Shown piece after piece: positions 39,302 to 50,645 of a DNA stretch of 64,000 nucleotides. The position numbers and the translations under genes were made by a program. Origin of the DNA: Ignavibacteriales bacterium (GTDB taxonomy: Bacteria; Bacteroidota; Ignavibacteria; Ignavibacteriales; Ignavibacteriaceae); contig JADJNX010000020.1 in NCBI GenBank assembly GCA_016714125.1, forward strand, positions 240,172-304,171, given 5' to 3'. The notes beneath the pieces were generated by a model that was not told the DNA's origin, made no database searches, and saw only the letters and a program-made list of their open reading frames with translations. Within the stretch, counting starts at the first letter, position 1; each line of letters begins with the position of its first letter.

Positions 39302-40365
39302 CTAAATCTTTTTTAAATTATTTAACAACCGTTTGATTTCTGATGGTGAAAGCGATAAATCGCTGGCACCAAGTTCATCAGCCACTTTAGGCATTCCGTA
39401 AACGACACAACTTTTTTCGTTTTGTGTTATGGTAAAACCACCCGCCCTTTTTATGTTTAATAGTCCTTGTGCACCATCACCCCCATTCCTGTAAGTAGTA
39501 TACCTAGGGTTTCGGAGCCGTAAGGTCTCAGCAAGGGAGTTAAAAGTCTCATCAATAGCCGGTCTATGACCGTTGATATTTATAGTTTGGGAAAATTAAA
39601 CCTTCCACTCTTATCAAATTTAAGGTGAGTGTTTTCGGGAGGGAAATAGATATTGCCAATTTCAGGAAGTCCACCCTCACGCGCAAAACCCACGTTGAGG
39701 GGAGTTGCTCTGTCGAGCCAATCTATAAAACCTGCAATAAAACCTTCACTAATATGTTGAACACACACTATCGGTGGTTGCTGAGGAATTGAGAAAGCAT
39801 CAAATAACTCAGTGAGTACTTGTGGACCCCCTGTTGAGGCACCAATACCTATTATCTTAAACGATTTTCCTGGCTTAAAATCTTTTGGTTTTACTTGCTC
39901 AAAAGACTCTCCACCGGGTCTGTCTTTTCTTTTTCTTCTAAAGGTGTGAACACCTGAAAGCAGTATGATTTTTTTGACAAGCCGGTCACCGTTTTTTATA
40001 AATTCATCCTCGGTTTGAACGAGTGGTTTTGGAAAAACATCCACAGCTCCTGCCTCAAGCAGTGCAAATATGGTGTTTTCGTCTCCCTGAGCCTGAACGG
40101 CGGAACTTATCACCAGGATAGGTTTGGGGTCAGATTCCATTATTTGCATAATCAGTTCAAGCCCATTAATTTTTGGCATGTGATAATCAGTGCAAATAAC
40201 ATCAGGTTTAAGTGAGGAGAGTGAAGCGAGAGCTTCATTTCCGTCGGTGAAAACCCCAACTACCTCGATAGCCTGGGAATTTACCAGAAGTTTTTTTAGT
40301 ATGTGTAAAACAACTGGTGAGTCGTCAACCAACATCACTCGAACCGGTTTTTTATTTGGAGTCAT
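39302..40365 (-). CDS. cheB: CheB-type protein-glutamate methylesterase (frameshifted 3' end)
   Basis: Receiver domain at residues 1-125 (VMLVDDSPVVLHIL, ICTDYHMPKINGLELI) joined to a CheB methylesterase domain with the Ser motif GIGASTGGPQ, His in CVQHISEGF and, after frame breaks between 39500 and 39590, the Asp motif TGMGGDGAQG. Continuous to 39302, about 354 residues. It removes methyl groups from the receptor (44114-42653) for adaptation, opposed by the CheR at 46624. Phosphorylation by CheA activates it. Confidence 0.85.
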
Positions 40366-40395
40366 CGTATTTACCTGATGAAAGATTTAATTATT

Positions 40396-42650
40396 TTATA
40401 AAAGTCTATCCAGAGTTTCGATCAATATTTTCTGATCGAAACCTGACTTGGTGAGATAAGCATTGGCACCGCTTTCAAGCCCCTGTTTTTTCTGTTCTTC
40501 CGATGATAGGAAGTAACAAGAATTACGGGCAGAGATAGATACTTTTTGTCAGTTCTTATTTTTCTGTGAGTGAAAGCCCATCCAGATTGGGCATTTCCAA
40601 CATCCGATACCACTGCATCAATTTCATTAATCAACAGTTTTTGAAAACCATCCAAGCCGTCAACTGCAATTACAACTTCATAACCTGCACCTTCGAGGAT
40701 TCTTTTTTCCTGCGTTCTTGTGGTTATTGAATCTTCCACGAGAAGGATTCTTTTTTTTCTGAGGCTGTCGGGTGCCGAAGCTTCAAGAATTTCTGAAGCT
40801 GACAATGATTTCACCGTTTTTAACAAATCGTTTGGATTAAGAATCATACAGACATCACCGGAACCGAGAATGGTTGAACCTGGAAACATTCCTAACCCTC
40901 TTAAGCAAAACCGAGGGGTTTTACCAAAACTTCCTGTTCGTCGATGAGGGAATCAACGATAAATCCTGCTTTTCTCCCATTGAAGTGAGGGATTATACAC
41001 TGGAATGAGGTGATATTATTCAACGATGAATCGGATTCGTCTTCCAGTTCTAAAACAGTTTTAAGATTCACAATTGTTACCGGTTCGTCCCGGAAAACGA
41101 TTGTATCCCGTCCCTCCATTGAGAATACTTCAAGACATTCACAATAATGGCGGTGGACGATAAAATCAACGGGAATTGCAAAGATGTTTGGCCAACCGAT
41201 GCGGTCATCACTCTTAAAGTGGCAAGACTCAGTGGCAGTTCGATCATAAATCTGGTACTTTTATCTGTCGCAGATTCAATATTGATTTTGCCCTTTAGCT
41301 TATCGATGTTCGCCTGGACAACTTCCATTCCAATACCGCGACCGGAGACATCAGTTATAATCTTTGAGGTAGAAAATCCCGGTGAAAAGATCAATTTATG
41401 GATTTGTTGAGAGTCATGTTTTTGAGGCTTCTTCATCGACAAGCTTTTCCTCAACGCAGTCTCAATTATTGACTTTTCATTAAGTCCTTTGCCATCATCC
41501 TCAAGGGATTATAGTGATGTGACCGGCAAAGTTATTTGCCGAAAGCCTGATTGTGCCTTCCCTTGGTTTTCCCTGGCAACTCGCTCATCCGGCAATTCAA
41601 TCCCATGGTCAATGGAATTTCTGATCATATGCATGAGTGGATCCCGCATCTCTTCCAAAATCTTTTTATCTGCGGTTATATCACCCCCTTCGATGATAAA
41701 ATTCACTTCCTTTCCAAGGTCATTTGCCAAGTCGCGAACCATTCTTGGATAGAGATTAAAAATGTTGGATAGTTTTAACATCCTGAGATTTTTAATAACC
41801 TCTTCAAATTCGTAGGCAACAAAATTGAGTCGGGAGTTGTCTTCGGAAATTCCATCACTCATCCTGCCGATTTCCATTGAAGCTGAATCAAACCTGCTTC
41901 TTAGTCTGTCTGTGATGAACCCAACTTCTGAGATGAGACCCGGGTTTTCATTTCGGTGAGGGAAGAGGGCATGTTCAATCGATTTCAACTCACGCAACGA
42001 ATCCTCAAGCAGGAGTGAGATATCATCAATTTTTCCGAGTCGAAAAGCAAGTTGAATTTTGGAAACGGTGAGTTCCCCCGACAGGTCCATCAAAGTATCA
42101 AGTTTTGTTGAATCGACTCTGATCGTATCAATCGAAAAAGATGGGATTATTTCCGCCAGGCCTCTGTTGTAGCCGGTTGTATTTCCGGCGCTATTTCATT
42201 CTGCAGGATGTGGGTTTTAGGTTCATCGTTGATATTTGTTCACCACTGCCATTAATTATTTGATCAATGACCACAGCAGAATTAAAATTTGGAATTTCTC
42301 CCGTTACGGCCTCATTCACAAGCGATTTAATTACATCAAGCGCGCGATACATCCTGTCGAAGTCGTGTCTTTTTAACTCCACACCTTCTTTTTTAACAGC
42401 ACCGAGCATATCTTCAAAAAAATGAGCGAGGGTTACTACATCGATAAGACCAATCATCCGTGCACCACCTTTCATTGAGTGGGCAGTACGCATTAATTTT
42501 GTGAGCGCATCGGTATTAAAAACATCCGATTCAAGCCTCAACAACTCGCTGTTGAGAATCTGAATGTTTTCTTCAAACTCAATTTTGAAAATACTCCTAA
42601 GTTCGGGGTCGTCGATCACTTTAAGCCTCGAAATCCTTGTTACTTTTCAT
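40396..42650 (-). CDS. cheA: CheA histidine kinase with C-terminal receiver domain (CheA-REC, WspE-like; several frameshifts)
   Basis: ATG at 42650 is preferred over a GTG at 42619; one extra T near 42630 separates them. Domains in order: Hpt with AHSMKGGARMIG (phospho-His), H-kinase dimerisation region, HATPase_c (MIRNSIDHGIELPDER, DVSGRGIGMEVV), CheW-like regulatory domain (VTIVNLKTVLELED, IVDSLIDEQEVL), and a receiver domain (ILLVEDSITTRTQEKRILE, DAVVSDV). Frames are interrupted about five times. The CheA-REC fusion is the kinase of Wsp/Frz-like alternative chemosensory systems. The receptor gene stop abuts its start. Confidence 0.85.
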
Positions 42651-42652
42651 TG

Positions 42653-44114
42653 TTACACAATGGCCTTTAGTGAAGAAGCAGTTTCGTTAAGTTTTTGTAC
42701 ACCAACTCTTGTTTGTGAGAGTCCCGATGCAGTTTCCTTAACACCCAGATTGATTGCATTCATTGCCTCAACCACTTGTTTAACTGCTGCCACCTGCTGT
42801 TTAACTGTAAATACTGTCTGCTGAGAAACATCATAAGTATTGCTGATAAAGGATGCTATTTCATTAAATGACTCTGCAGTTTGTCTTGTCGAAGTCATGC
42901 TGAGTTCCACATTTTTGGTACCCTCTTCAGTTGCCATCACTGTGGAATTTGTTGCTTTTGTATATCGGCAACAAGGGTATTTATTTTGTCAGCCGATTTT
43001 TTACTTTGATCGGCAAGCTTTCTGATTTCAGAAGCAACAACAGCAAAGCCCTTCCCATGTTCACCGGCTCTTGCGGCTTCAACAGCTGCATTTAATGCGA
43101 GCAGGTTTGTTTGATTTGCAAGATCAGAAACCAGTCCGGTAATCGATCCAATTTGACTGGTTTGTTCACTCAATTTTAATATTTGATCGGCAATCTGAGT
43201 TACTTTGTCCTTCAGAACCGCCATTGTTGTCATTGCAAGTTTCACTGTTTTTGCGCCATCTTCAGCAATTTCTGAAGCTTTGTTTGCCGAATTTGCAGTT
43301 TCACCCACTTTGGAGGCAGTCTGGCTGAAGGTAACATCAAGTTCATTCATTGTAGATGTGGTTTCATTCACGGAAGCAGCCTGTTGTGATGCCACTTTTT
43401 CATGTTCAGTTATAGTTGCTGCCATCTCGTTTGATGTAGCTGCAATAGCTGTAACTGCTTCCCTGATCGTTGTAAGTACACTCTTGTTTGTGAAAAACGC
43501 CAGCAGAATTCCAATTATTATAGCACTGAGTGAGCCAACAAAAGCAGCTATAATTACACTGTTCATCGCTTCATCTCTCTGTACCGAAAGTTTTGCAATT
43601 ACATTGAGTTCACTTGCCTTAATTTCATTAAAAACAGTTTTAATGTTGGATGTGTAACTTTCGTCGATGCCATCCAATTCTGTGCGAAGTGCCCTCTCCT
43701 GATCCCCTTTTTTGATCATCTCAATCGAAACATGGTTTAGTTTAAATTGTTCATCGGTAAGTTTTGAAATATTTAGAAGTCGTTGATGGTTTTCGGCTGT
43801 TTCATTCCCCATCCCTTCGAGTTTTATGATCTCATTTTGAATTTACTTTCAGCTGCCAGATAAATATCAAGTGACGCCTGCCTCATTCCAATCAGATATT
43901 GCAGATGGGCGGACTCAGCAGAAAGGTAGTCAGAAAAGGTCTTATCCACACCGGTAATTAGCTCAGTCGCATTGTTCCGGGCAACATTAATCCTGTCAAG
44001 TTCTGCCAAATAAAAGTAATTAAGTAATGCGTTAATAATCAAAATAAAAACAATGATTGAAAAGCCCAGGCTGATCTTCGTTCCCAATTTGAGTTTGTTA
44101 AACCAACTTAACAT
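42653..44114 (-). CDS. Methyl-accepting chemotaxis protein (two frameshifts)
   Basis: About 487 residues. An N-terminal transmembrane helix (ISLGFSIIVFILIINALLNYF), a periplasmic four-helix-bundle-like region, a second transmembrane helix (VIIAAFVGSLSAIIIGILLAF) and a cytoplasmic signalling domain with the hairpin tip LVSDLANQTNLLALNAAVEAARAGEHGKGFAVVASEIRKLA pattern (read at about 43030-43140). Breaks near 43815 and 42938. The small sensor and paired TM helices resemble WspA, a surface-sensing receptor. It is the only receptor in the operon. Confidence 0.85.
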
Positions 44115-44149
44115 GATAAAATTCCTTGTTTTCTAGGATTATGAAAAAA

Positions 44150-45199
44150 TTAAACTTCGTCGTTAACAGAAAGATTGCCAAAAAGCAATACTCTTTCGAG
44201 ATCGACGAGAGTGAGCATCCTGTTTTTATAGTGAACCGTACCTTTTTGAAAAGAGTCGTTTATAAGGTTTAAGGGGGAGAGTGAAGTTGAAATATCTCCA
44301 TTCTTTAAATAGATCACATCTTCAACATCGTCCACCAGAACACCTGCTTCGCCCTCTTCAAGATTAACAATTATTACTTTTGAGCCATTATAATTTTTTG
44401 AAGTTTTAAGTTTAAAAACGGGACTCATATCCACGAGCGTAATTATCTTGCCATGATAATTGATCTGACCGGGGATGTGTGGCGGACAACATGGCACCCG
44501 CGAAATCTTTTTAATTTCACTGAATCCACTAATTGTTTTAAGGTCTATTCCAAGTAACTCGTTCCCGAGCTTAACCACTGCGTATGCAGTATTTTGTGTT
44601 GAGTCTTCAACTTCGATAACTTCTCTGAAAGAATCGGCACGCTTTTAAATATGGTTTTTTCTTCATCTGACGATTCAGGTGAAAAATATCGGTCTCGGTC
44701 TCTGGAAGTTGAGGTTCTTCAACATTCTCACCTTCTTCTGGTAAGATTAAGGAGTTCGGAGGGATCCACCCAAGAGAAAGAATATTATCGACAGATAACA
44801 ATGTTACTATTGACCCGCCCGTGTTGGTGATTCCTCAACAAAATGAAATGAATAATTTCCCCCATCCGGAAAAACATTGTCGATTTTCTTTATCTCATCC
44901 TCTTCTATCTCTACAACATCATAAACTTCGCTGACAATAATTGCATGTTGAAAAGTGTCTTTTGAGAGGATGATTAGATTATCTGTAGTTTTGCAGACAT
45001 GGCGTTTATTATTGATTCTTTGTCCAAGGTCGATGACAGGGATAAACCTGCCTCTCAGGTAGAATACACCTCGTATCCAGGATGGCATCTCGTCGGTTGG
45101 GGTGAGTTCCGGAAGGGGAAGAATCTCTTGAACCAATTCTGCAGGCAGGGCATAGGAAAGTCCGTTAAATCCGAAAACAAGATAATTTGAACTTTTCAT
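44150..45199 (-). CDS. Tandem CheW-CheW scaffold protein (frameshifted)
   Basis: Two CheW domains: the first at 45199-44820 (LVFGFNGLSYALPAELVQEILPL, YLRGRFIPVIDLG) and the second at about 44600-44150 (YAVVKLGNELLGIDLKTISG, INYHGKIITLVDM, VLVDDVEDVI). The sequence between can be read without a stop as an acidic linker (EEGENVEEPQLPETETD) leading into the second domain once frame slips near 44820 and 44635-44690 are bridged, so one fused protein of about 350 residues is likely. Separate genes remain possible. WspB and WspD are the separate counterparts in Wsp systems; CheW couples receptor to CheA. Confidence 0.75.
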
Positions 45200-45227
45200 T
45201 CGTAATAAAACACTTTCATTAGTGTGT

Positions 45228-46624
45228 TTATAAATGTTCTGTCATTTTATTTAATTCTTCAATCAACCTGCCGGCTTTCATGTTTTTATAGAATACTATC
45301 GGAGATTCGGGATTCAGTTTTGAGATCTTCCCGATAGCATTTTCCCTTAGTTTAAGAGCTTTTTTGCTGTCCCCTGGAATTCGTAAATAGTGGCAAGTTC
45401 AATTAGAGCAGGGAAAAACTCATGGTTCAAATATAAGACTTTATTAAATAAAAGGAGCGCATTTTCAATCTCTCCTTCCTCATTGGCGAGTTGCCCCAAT
45501 ACAAAATAAGCGAGTGGATTATAGGCTTCAGACTCCAAAACAAGATCACAACAAATTCGGGCTTCCTCCCTCAATCCGCGGTTTGCACAAATATTTGCCA
45601 GTGCGAGCAGAGCTTGAATCTCGTTATGGTTATTTTTAAGGAATTTTCTTGTCATCGATTCAGCTTCTGAAATTGACCCCTCGGAAATCAGTTTTTCAAC
45701 CTCAGTCCCGGGGAATTCATCAACATTTTCCTCCTTATCATCAGTTTCATATTCAGGGAACCTGTTCCCATTAGCCGGACAAAGGTGGCAGATCCACAGT
45801 AATATTTCTTTTTTAGTTATTTGTGGTTTGGCAGTCTTTTTATTTGATTCAGAAGGAAAAGACCCTCAAGATGTGATAAGTCGATATTTGGTTCCTGCCT
45901 GGAATCTGTTTTTGATAAATGAAAGAATTACTGCTGTTTTGATGCCCGAAGTCTCAAAATAAATAAAAACATTTCGACAAATTATCAGATCAAATGTAGA
46001 TTCGCATTTTCCCAACGGGAAAGTTGAAAGATCATCAATCAGATTATAGTATCTAAATAGTACCATCTCTCTTATATGCTTTCGGAGATGGTTAACTCGT
46101 TGTTTTTTTTGGTAAAATATTTTGGAGATGGTCTCCTCGGGCACCGAGCGGAAAGACCATTTGGAATATCCCCCTTTTCAGCTTTTTGATTGCATCATGG
46201 TTAATGTCCACTCCAAGAAGTGTTATCTTCCAGGTCTTAACTCGGGTAAAATTTCTTTGAGAATGATGGCTATCGAATAGAGCTCCTCACCTGTAGAAGA
46301 GGCAGCACTGAGGATATTCAGAGTTTGAGTGTTACTGTTTTTATGATAAGTTCAGGAAGAATCGTCTCTCTGAGGAGCCTCATTTGACCATGATCTCTGA
46401 AGAAGAAAGATTCTGTATTTGAGAAGTCGATCGCAATTTGTTTTAACTCATCGTTTGCTTCAAGTGAATCGCCTGAGAGGAGCACCGCATATTGATGAAG
46501 TGAATTAAACCCATGAGTATTCATTCGTGTACGAAAATATGTAGAGTTTTGCATCGTCTTTACCCAACTCGATGAGTCCGGTTTTATGGGCGATAATTCG
46601 TTTGAGTTCTTCAGTTTGGGGCAT
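45228..46624 (-). CDS. cheR: CheR methyltransferase with C-terminal TPR repeats (WspC-like; frameshifted)
   Basis: First gene of the chemosensory operon; ATG at 46624 (MPQTEELKRIIAHKTG). CheR N-terminal helices (FFRDHGQMRLLRE), the SAM-binding methyltransferase fold (AASSTGEEL, LLGVDI, FDLIICRNVFIYFE) and then a TPR region (IQALLALANICANRGLREEA, NPLAYFVLGQLANEEGEIENAL) to 45228. At least four frame breaks. It methylates glutamates of the receptor encoded downstream. TPR-bearing CheR (WspC/FrzF type) is typical of alternative chemosensory systems. Confidence 0.8.
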
Positions 46625-46917
46625 CTTTTTTTGTCTTTCTAAAATAACCGGGGCCATGAATAGATTAACTGTCCTTTAATCATTCAAACATAACGAATTA
46701 AAAAATATTTTCAAGAAAAAAGATGTTTTATCTGAAATACAGATGTCGAAATTTGATCAAAAAATTAGGTGATAGGAAAAAATCTTTTGTCAGTCTAATC
46801 AGAAAATATTAAATTTACAGTCTAAATTTTTCGGAATAACCGAAAACAAAAGGAGAGCGGCAAGTGGTTGCCTGACAAGTCGGGTTTTCTGCGAACTCAA
46901 AATGGCCCGCAACATTT
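46625..46917. other. Promoter-containing spacer between chemosensory operon and tRNA
   Basis: No gene. It holds the candidate minus-strand promoter at 46685-46715 and, at 46801-46821, a 21-base stretch repeated exactly at 58404-58424 (see findings), probably part of the tRNA promoter. Confidence 0.5.
46685..46715 (-). promoter_or_regulatory. Possible promoter of the chemosensory operon
   Basis: Reading the minus strand, TATGTTTG (46692-46685) matches the -7 element TAnnTTTG, with CTTG 19 bases upstream close to the -33 TTTG. About 60 bases before the cheR start. Weak evidence from motif match only. Confidence 0.3.
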
Positions 46918-47007
46918 GGAGAGCTGGCAGAGTGGTTGAATGCGGCGGTCTTGAAAACCGTTATATCTTCACGGGTATCCGGGGTTCGAATCCCTGGCTC
47001 TCCGCCA
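46918..47007 (+). tRNA. tRNA-Ser (anticodon UGA)
   Basis: A 90-nt gene including encoded CCA. Acceptor GGAGAGC pairs with GCTCTCC, followed by G and CCA. The anticodon loop CTTGAAA gives UGA. A long variable arm, as in class II tRNAs, and the T-loop GGTTCGAATCC are present. Confidence 0.95.
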
Positions 47008-47014
47008 TAAATGA

Positions 47015-47040
47015 GACCTGAGAAATCAGGTCTTTTTTTT
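47015..47040 (+). terminator. Rho-independent terminator of tRNA-Ser
   Basis: 7-bp stem GACCTGA / TCAGGTC with a GAAA loop followed by T8, starting 8 bases after the tRNA. Confidence 0.9.
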
Positions 47041-47175
47041 GTATTATTCCTTCCTTCCAAGAAACATTTATTCTAAAACTTTCGCGATGATAAAATAAAC
47101 TTCTCGAAATTTTATGGAAAAATTTGTTAATTTATCCATAATCCTTTCTAAAAATTAAATAGAGCAGTCCTCCCA

Positions 47176-49184
47176 ATGCAAGACATGTTTTTCCATCTTC
47201 TTTTTTTTGGTTGCAACTTTTAGGTGCCTCAGGGAATTTTTTTGTGATCTGGACAAGGGACACGGCTACCGGGCCAAGTAAACTCTTGATTCTTTTGTTA
47301 ATTCTTGTTTGGATATCTTATATCGCAATGGGATACATTTTTTTTGATGTATAATAAAGATGTAACCATTCTTGACATATCCTGTCACTCGTTTTTGCTT
47401 CTGATTCTTGTAACAATGACATTTTTATCTTTGGGATTATCAGAAACAGCAAAGCGAGCAAAATTGAGAGTTTATTAATATTGGGGCCATCGTTGATAAT
47501 TCTGGGATTCTTATGGTCAGGAAGATTGATTGAATGGTCTCAATCTCACCTTGGTACATTTCAAGCACAGTATCTGAGTGGCTATCCTTTATTTTTAATC
47601 TGGTATTTCGTTCTTATATTCTACTCAATTTATATTACAGTTCAGAATATAAAAAGAAAAAGATGAACAATTGAAAACCAGTTAAAAGTTTTCTGCTTGG
47701 TGTGGTTATAACAAATTTATTCACTTTACTATTGGTTTTGTTATTACCCTGGGTTAATGGTTTTTATGAATTAGTTGAAGTGAGCCCATTGGCATTTCTT
47801 GCAGGAGTAATTTTATTCACAGGGATCACATTGTTCCGATGGTGATTCTGATTATACAGATCCCTTTGGGGAAAATATTGTTTGGTATTGATACAAATGT
47901 TGATTTGATCCGTTATTTTTTGATCAGTTTATTTGTGGGGATCATTGTTAGTCTAAGCATGACATTCGCCGTAATCCAGATCATTTCAAACCCTCTCAGA
48001 AAACTTAAAGTACAGACAGGTCGAATTGAAACAGGAGAATTGGGAGTCCAATTTGAATACCCGTCGAATGATGAAATTGGAGAATTGTCGGCAGCTTTTA
48101 ATAAACTCTCAAATTCATTGAAGAAAAACGCTCTGGAGCTAACAGCCAAAGAGAACCGGATAAACATTCTATTAAATGCAATCGACAAATCAGCGGCTTC
48201 AATTGTTTTGATAAGTGAAGATTTGACAATCCTGGAAGCAAATCAACAATTTGTAACTCTGGTTGGTGATGATTTGCAAAACATAAAGGGAAAAATATTG
48301 GATACTCTCCCTGTTTTTGCCGGGAGGGAAATAATCAGGGAGATGGTAAAAGCCAGTGCAGACAGTGGTCAACACAGTGAAGAAATTACACTCCCCGGTG
48401 AAGTTGAAGACAGAATAATTTTGGTTTCTTTGTCCAAGATTAAGACTGTTTACAATACATCAGCTTCATGTTTGTAGGTTTGGATATTACAAAACAAAAA
48501 AAACTGGAGAGAGAACTCGCTCAGTCTGAAAAGCTTGCAGCACTTGGGAAGATGTCAACCGTATTGGCACATGAAATAAAAACACCACTGACATCCATTA
48601 AGCTTAATGTTGAAATGTTGTTGGAGTCGTTGGTTTTATCACAAGAGGATAATTCATCAATCAGAATTATTCAAAAAGAAATAAACAGAATGAATGGTTT
48701 GGTCAATGATGTTTTACAGTTGTCCCGGGTTTATGTATTAAATTATTCGAGTGTTATGATGAACAGATTTACAGAAAATATTATTGAAGAAGTTAGAAAC
48801 AAAGTGCAGCAGAAAGTCTTCAGGTTAAAAATATGGTAAAAACTGTCGAGACTTAGAGATTGATCCTGATAAGATGGGCAGGTTTTGCTGAATATGATTG
48901 ATAATGCTATAGAAGCCAGCGATGATAATGGAATAATTGAATTAATTTCAGAAGTAAATGAGGAGAGGAACAAGTTTTCCTTAAAAATTAAAAATGGTTG
49001 CACTGAAATGCCCGACATTGGGAAAATCTTTGTACCGTTTTATACCAATAAAGTCTCGGGCACGGGATTGGGTTTGTCGATCTCCAGGAACATTGTGGAA
49101 CAGCATTATGGAGAAATAATACTCAGCCTCGCACAAGAAAATCAGATTGAATTTACTATCATACTGCCAATCCTGAGGAGTTAA
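47176..49184 (+). CDS. Membrane histidine kinase of the metal-efflux locus (7TM-like, HAMP, PAS; frameshifted)
   Basis: Spread over several frames, about 670 residues in total. N-terminal half (47176-47960) is hydrophobic with six or more predicted transmembrane helices (KLLILLLILVWISYIAMGY, PLFLIWYFVLIFYSIYI), followed by a HAMP-like helix pair, a PAS domain (NRINILLNAIDKSA), HisKA with VLAHEIKTPLTSIK (phospho-His) and HATPase_c (MIDNAIEASDDNG, VSGTGLGLSI). It lies 3 bases before an NtrC-type regulator: a ZraS/AtoS-like kinase pairing. The start (47176 or the next Met) is uncertain. Confidence 0.7.
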
Positions 49185-49187
49185 GAA

Positions 49188-50532
49188 ATGGAAAAAATAT
49201 TAATTATTGATGATGATGAATCGATCAGAGAGTCTCTTGTTAACCTGTTAAGCAGGTGGAAATACAGAACTATCTCTGCCGAAAACGGAAGACAAGGGAT
49301 CGATCTTGCATTATCTGAGAATCCGGATCTTATTATCTCCGATATTCGAATGCCCAAAATGAGTGGACTTGATGTATTGGATGAACTTCAAAAATTTAAA
49401 CTTGCTATCCGTGTAATTATCATAACTGCACATGATGATATGTCCACGACAATTCAGGCGATGCAAAAGGGGTTTATGATTTTGTTGAAAAACCGATTGA
49501 AACCGAACGGCTCCGGGTATCAATTCAGCGTGCCCTTGAAAATAAGAGATTAAGCGAGACAATAAAAGTAATTTCCACAGCAACGGAATTCAATGTGGAA
49601 AACACAATTATAGGTAAAACTGAGACGATGAAGGATATATTTAAGAAAATTGGCTTGGTTTCTGATAATCGGGTAACCGTTTTAATCAGGGGTGAAAGTG
49701 GAACGGGTAAAGAGTTGGTGGCAAAAGCAATCCATTATGGAGGGGTCACCAAAAATTATCCATTTGTTGCCATTAACTGCACTGCGATCACCGAGACTCT
49801 GTTGGAGAGTGAGCTTTTTGGTCATGTCAAAGGTGCTTTTACGGGCTCACAAAAAGATAAAAAAGGGAAATTCGAATTATTGATCAAGGGACAATATTCC
49901 TCGACGAGATATCTGAAATGTCGGTAAATCTGCAAGCCAAACTGTTGAGGTTCTTTGGAAAGAGAATTTGAACCTGTTGGTGGAAATGATACTATCCCGA
50001 TGAAAGCAAAGTTATAGCTGCCACTAATAACAACCTGGAAGAACTGGTAAGACAGAAAAAATTCAGAGAGGATCTTATTTCAGACTTAATGTGGTCAATT
50101 TTGAACTGCCTCCTTTTAAGAGAGAGGATGGAAGATATTCCACTTCTTGTTAACCACTTCGTGAGTAAAATTAATCTTGAACTCCATAAAACGGTTCGGA
50201 AAATTCCGGATGAAGTGAGTAAAGACCTGCAGTCCTACCCGTGGGTTGGCAATGCTCCGTGAGTTGAAAATCTCTGATGCAAGCAAATTTAGTCCTTACA
50301 AAAGGTGGATGTGCAGGTAAAGGAGAACATTCTGATCAAAACAATGGATACTGATCCCGGATCCGAAGATGCACTGCTTAGTCTCGAGGAGGTTGAGCGA
50401 AGGCATATTTGAAAAAGTTTTAAACCCACTTTAAGTGGGACAAAACAAAACTGTGAATCATTGGGATTTCCTACACTCTATAACAAGATCAAAATCTTCA
50501 AAATTGAAGGAAGAATTAAAAATTTTAAATGA
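49188..50532 (+). CDS. NtrC-family sigma-54-dependent response regulator (frameshifted)
   Basis: About 448 residues when joined. Receiver domain (ILIIDDDESIRESL, LIISDIRMPKMSG with phospho-Asp), AAA+ domain (Walker A GESGTGKE, FLDEISEM Walker B, and sigma-54 loop KGAFTGSQKD, which is GAFTGS rather than GAFTGA), and a C-terminal Fis-type helix-turn-helix (CESLGISYTLYNKIK) ending at 50532. At least four frame breaks. It probably drives the efflux genes through the sigma-54-like promoter at 50598-50613, 66 bases past its stop. Confidence 0.8.
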
Positions 50533-50597
50533 TTTTAATAAAATTAAAAAAATCCACCTGTAGGAGAATAAAACCGATAAAATCGCCATAATTCGAA

Positions 50598-50613
50598 TGG
50601 CATGATAGTTGAA
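50598..50613 (+). promoter_or_regulatory. Candidate sigma-54 promoter of the efflux operon
   Basis: TGGCATGATAGTTGAA: TGGCA at -24 and TTG at -12 with right spacing (consensus TGGCAC-N5-TTGCW). It lies between the NtrC-type regulator and the efflux genes, about 33 bases before the small ORF. It differs from the element at 6526-6541 at only two positions. Confidence 0.55.
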
Positions 50614-50645
50614 GAATAACAATATCATTTAATAAGATAAAAATA

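Noticed and set aside
46815..47060. 81-residue minus-strand frame across the tRNA-Ser
   Set aside because: It is the antisense of the tRNA gene (GEPGIRTPDT-type translation), a well-known false gene call.
47176..50532. Decayed pseudogene two-component system
   Set aside because: Frames break often, but catalytic motifs of every domain are intact and breaks look like indel errors also seen in essential genes.
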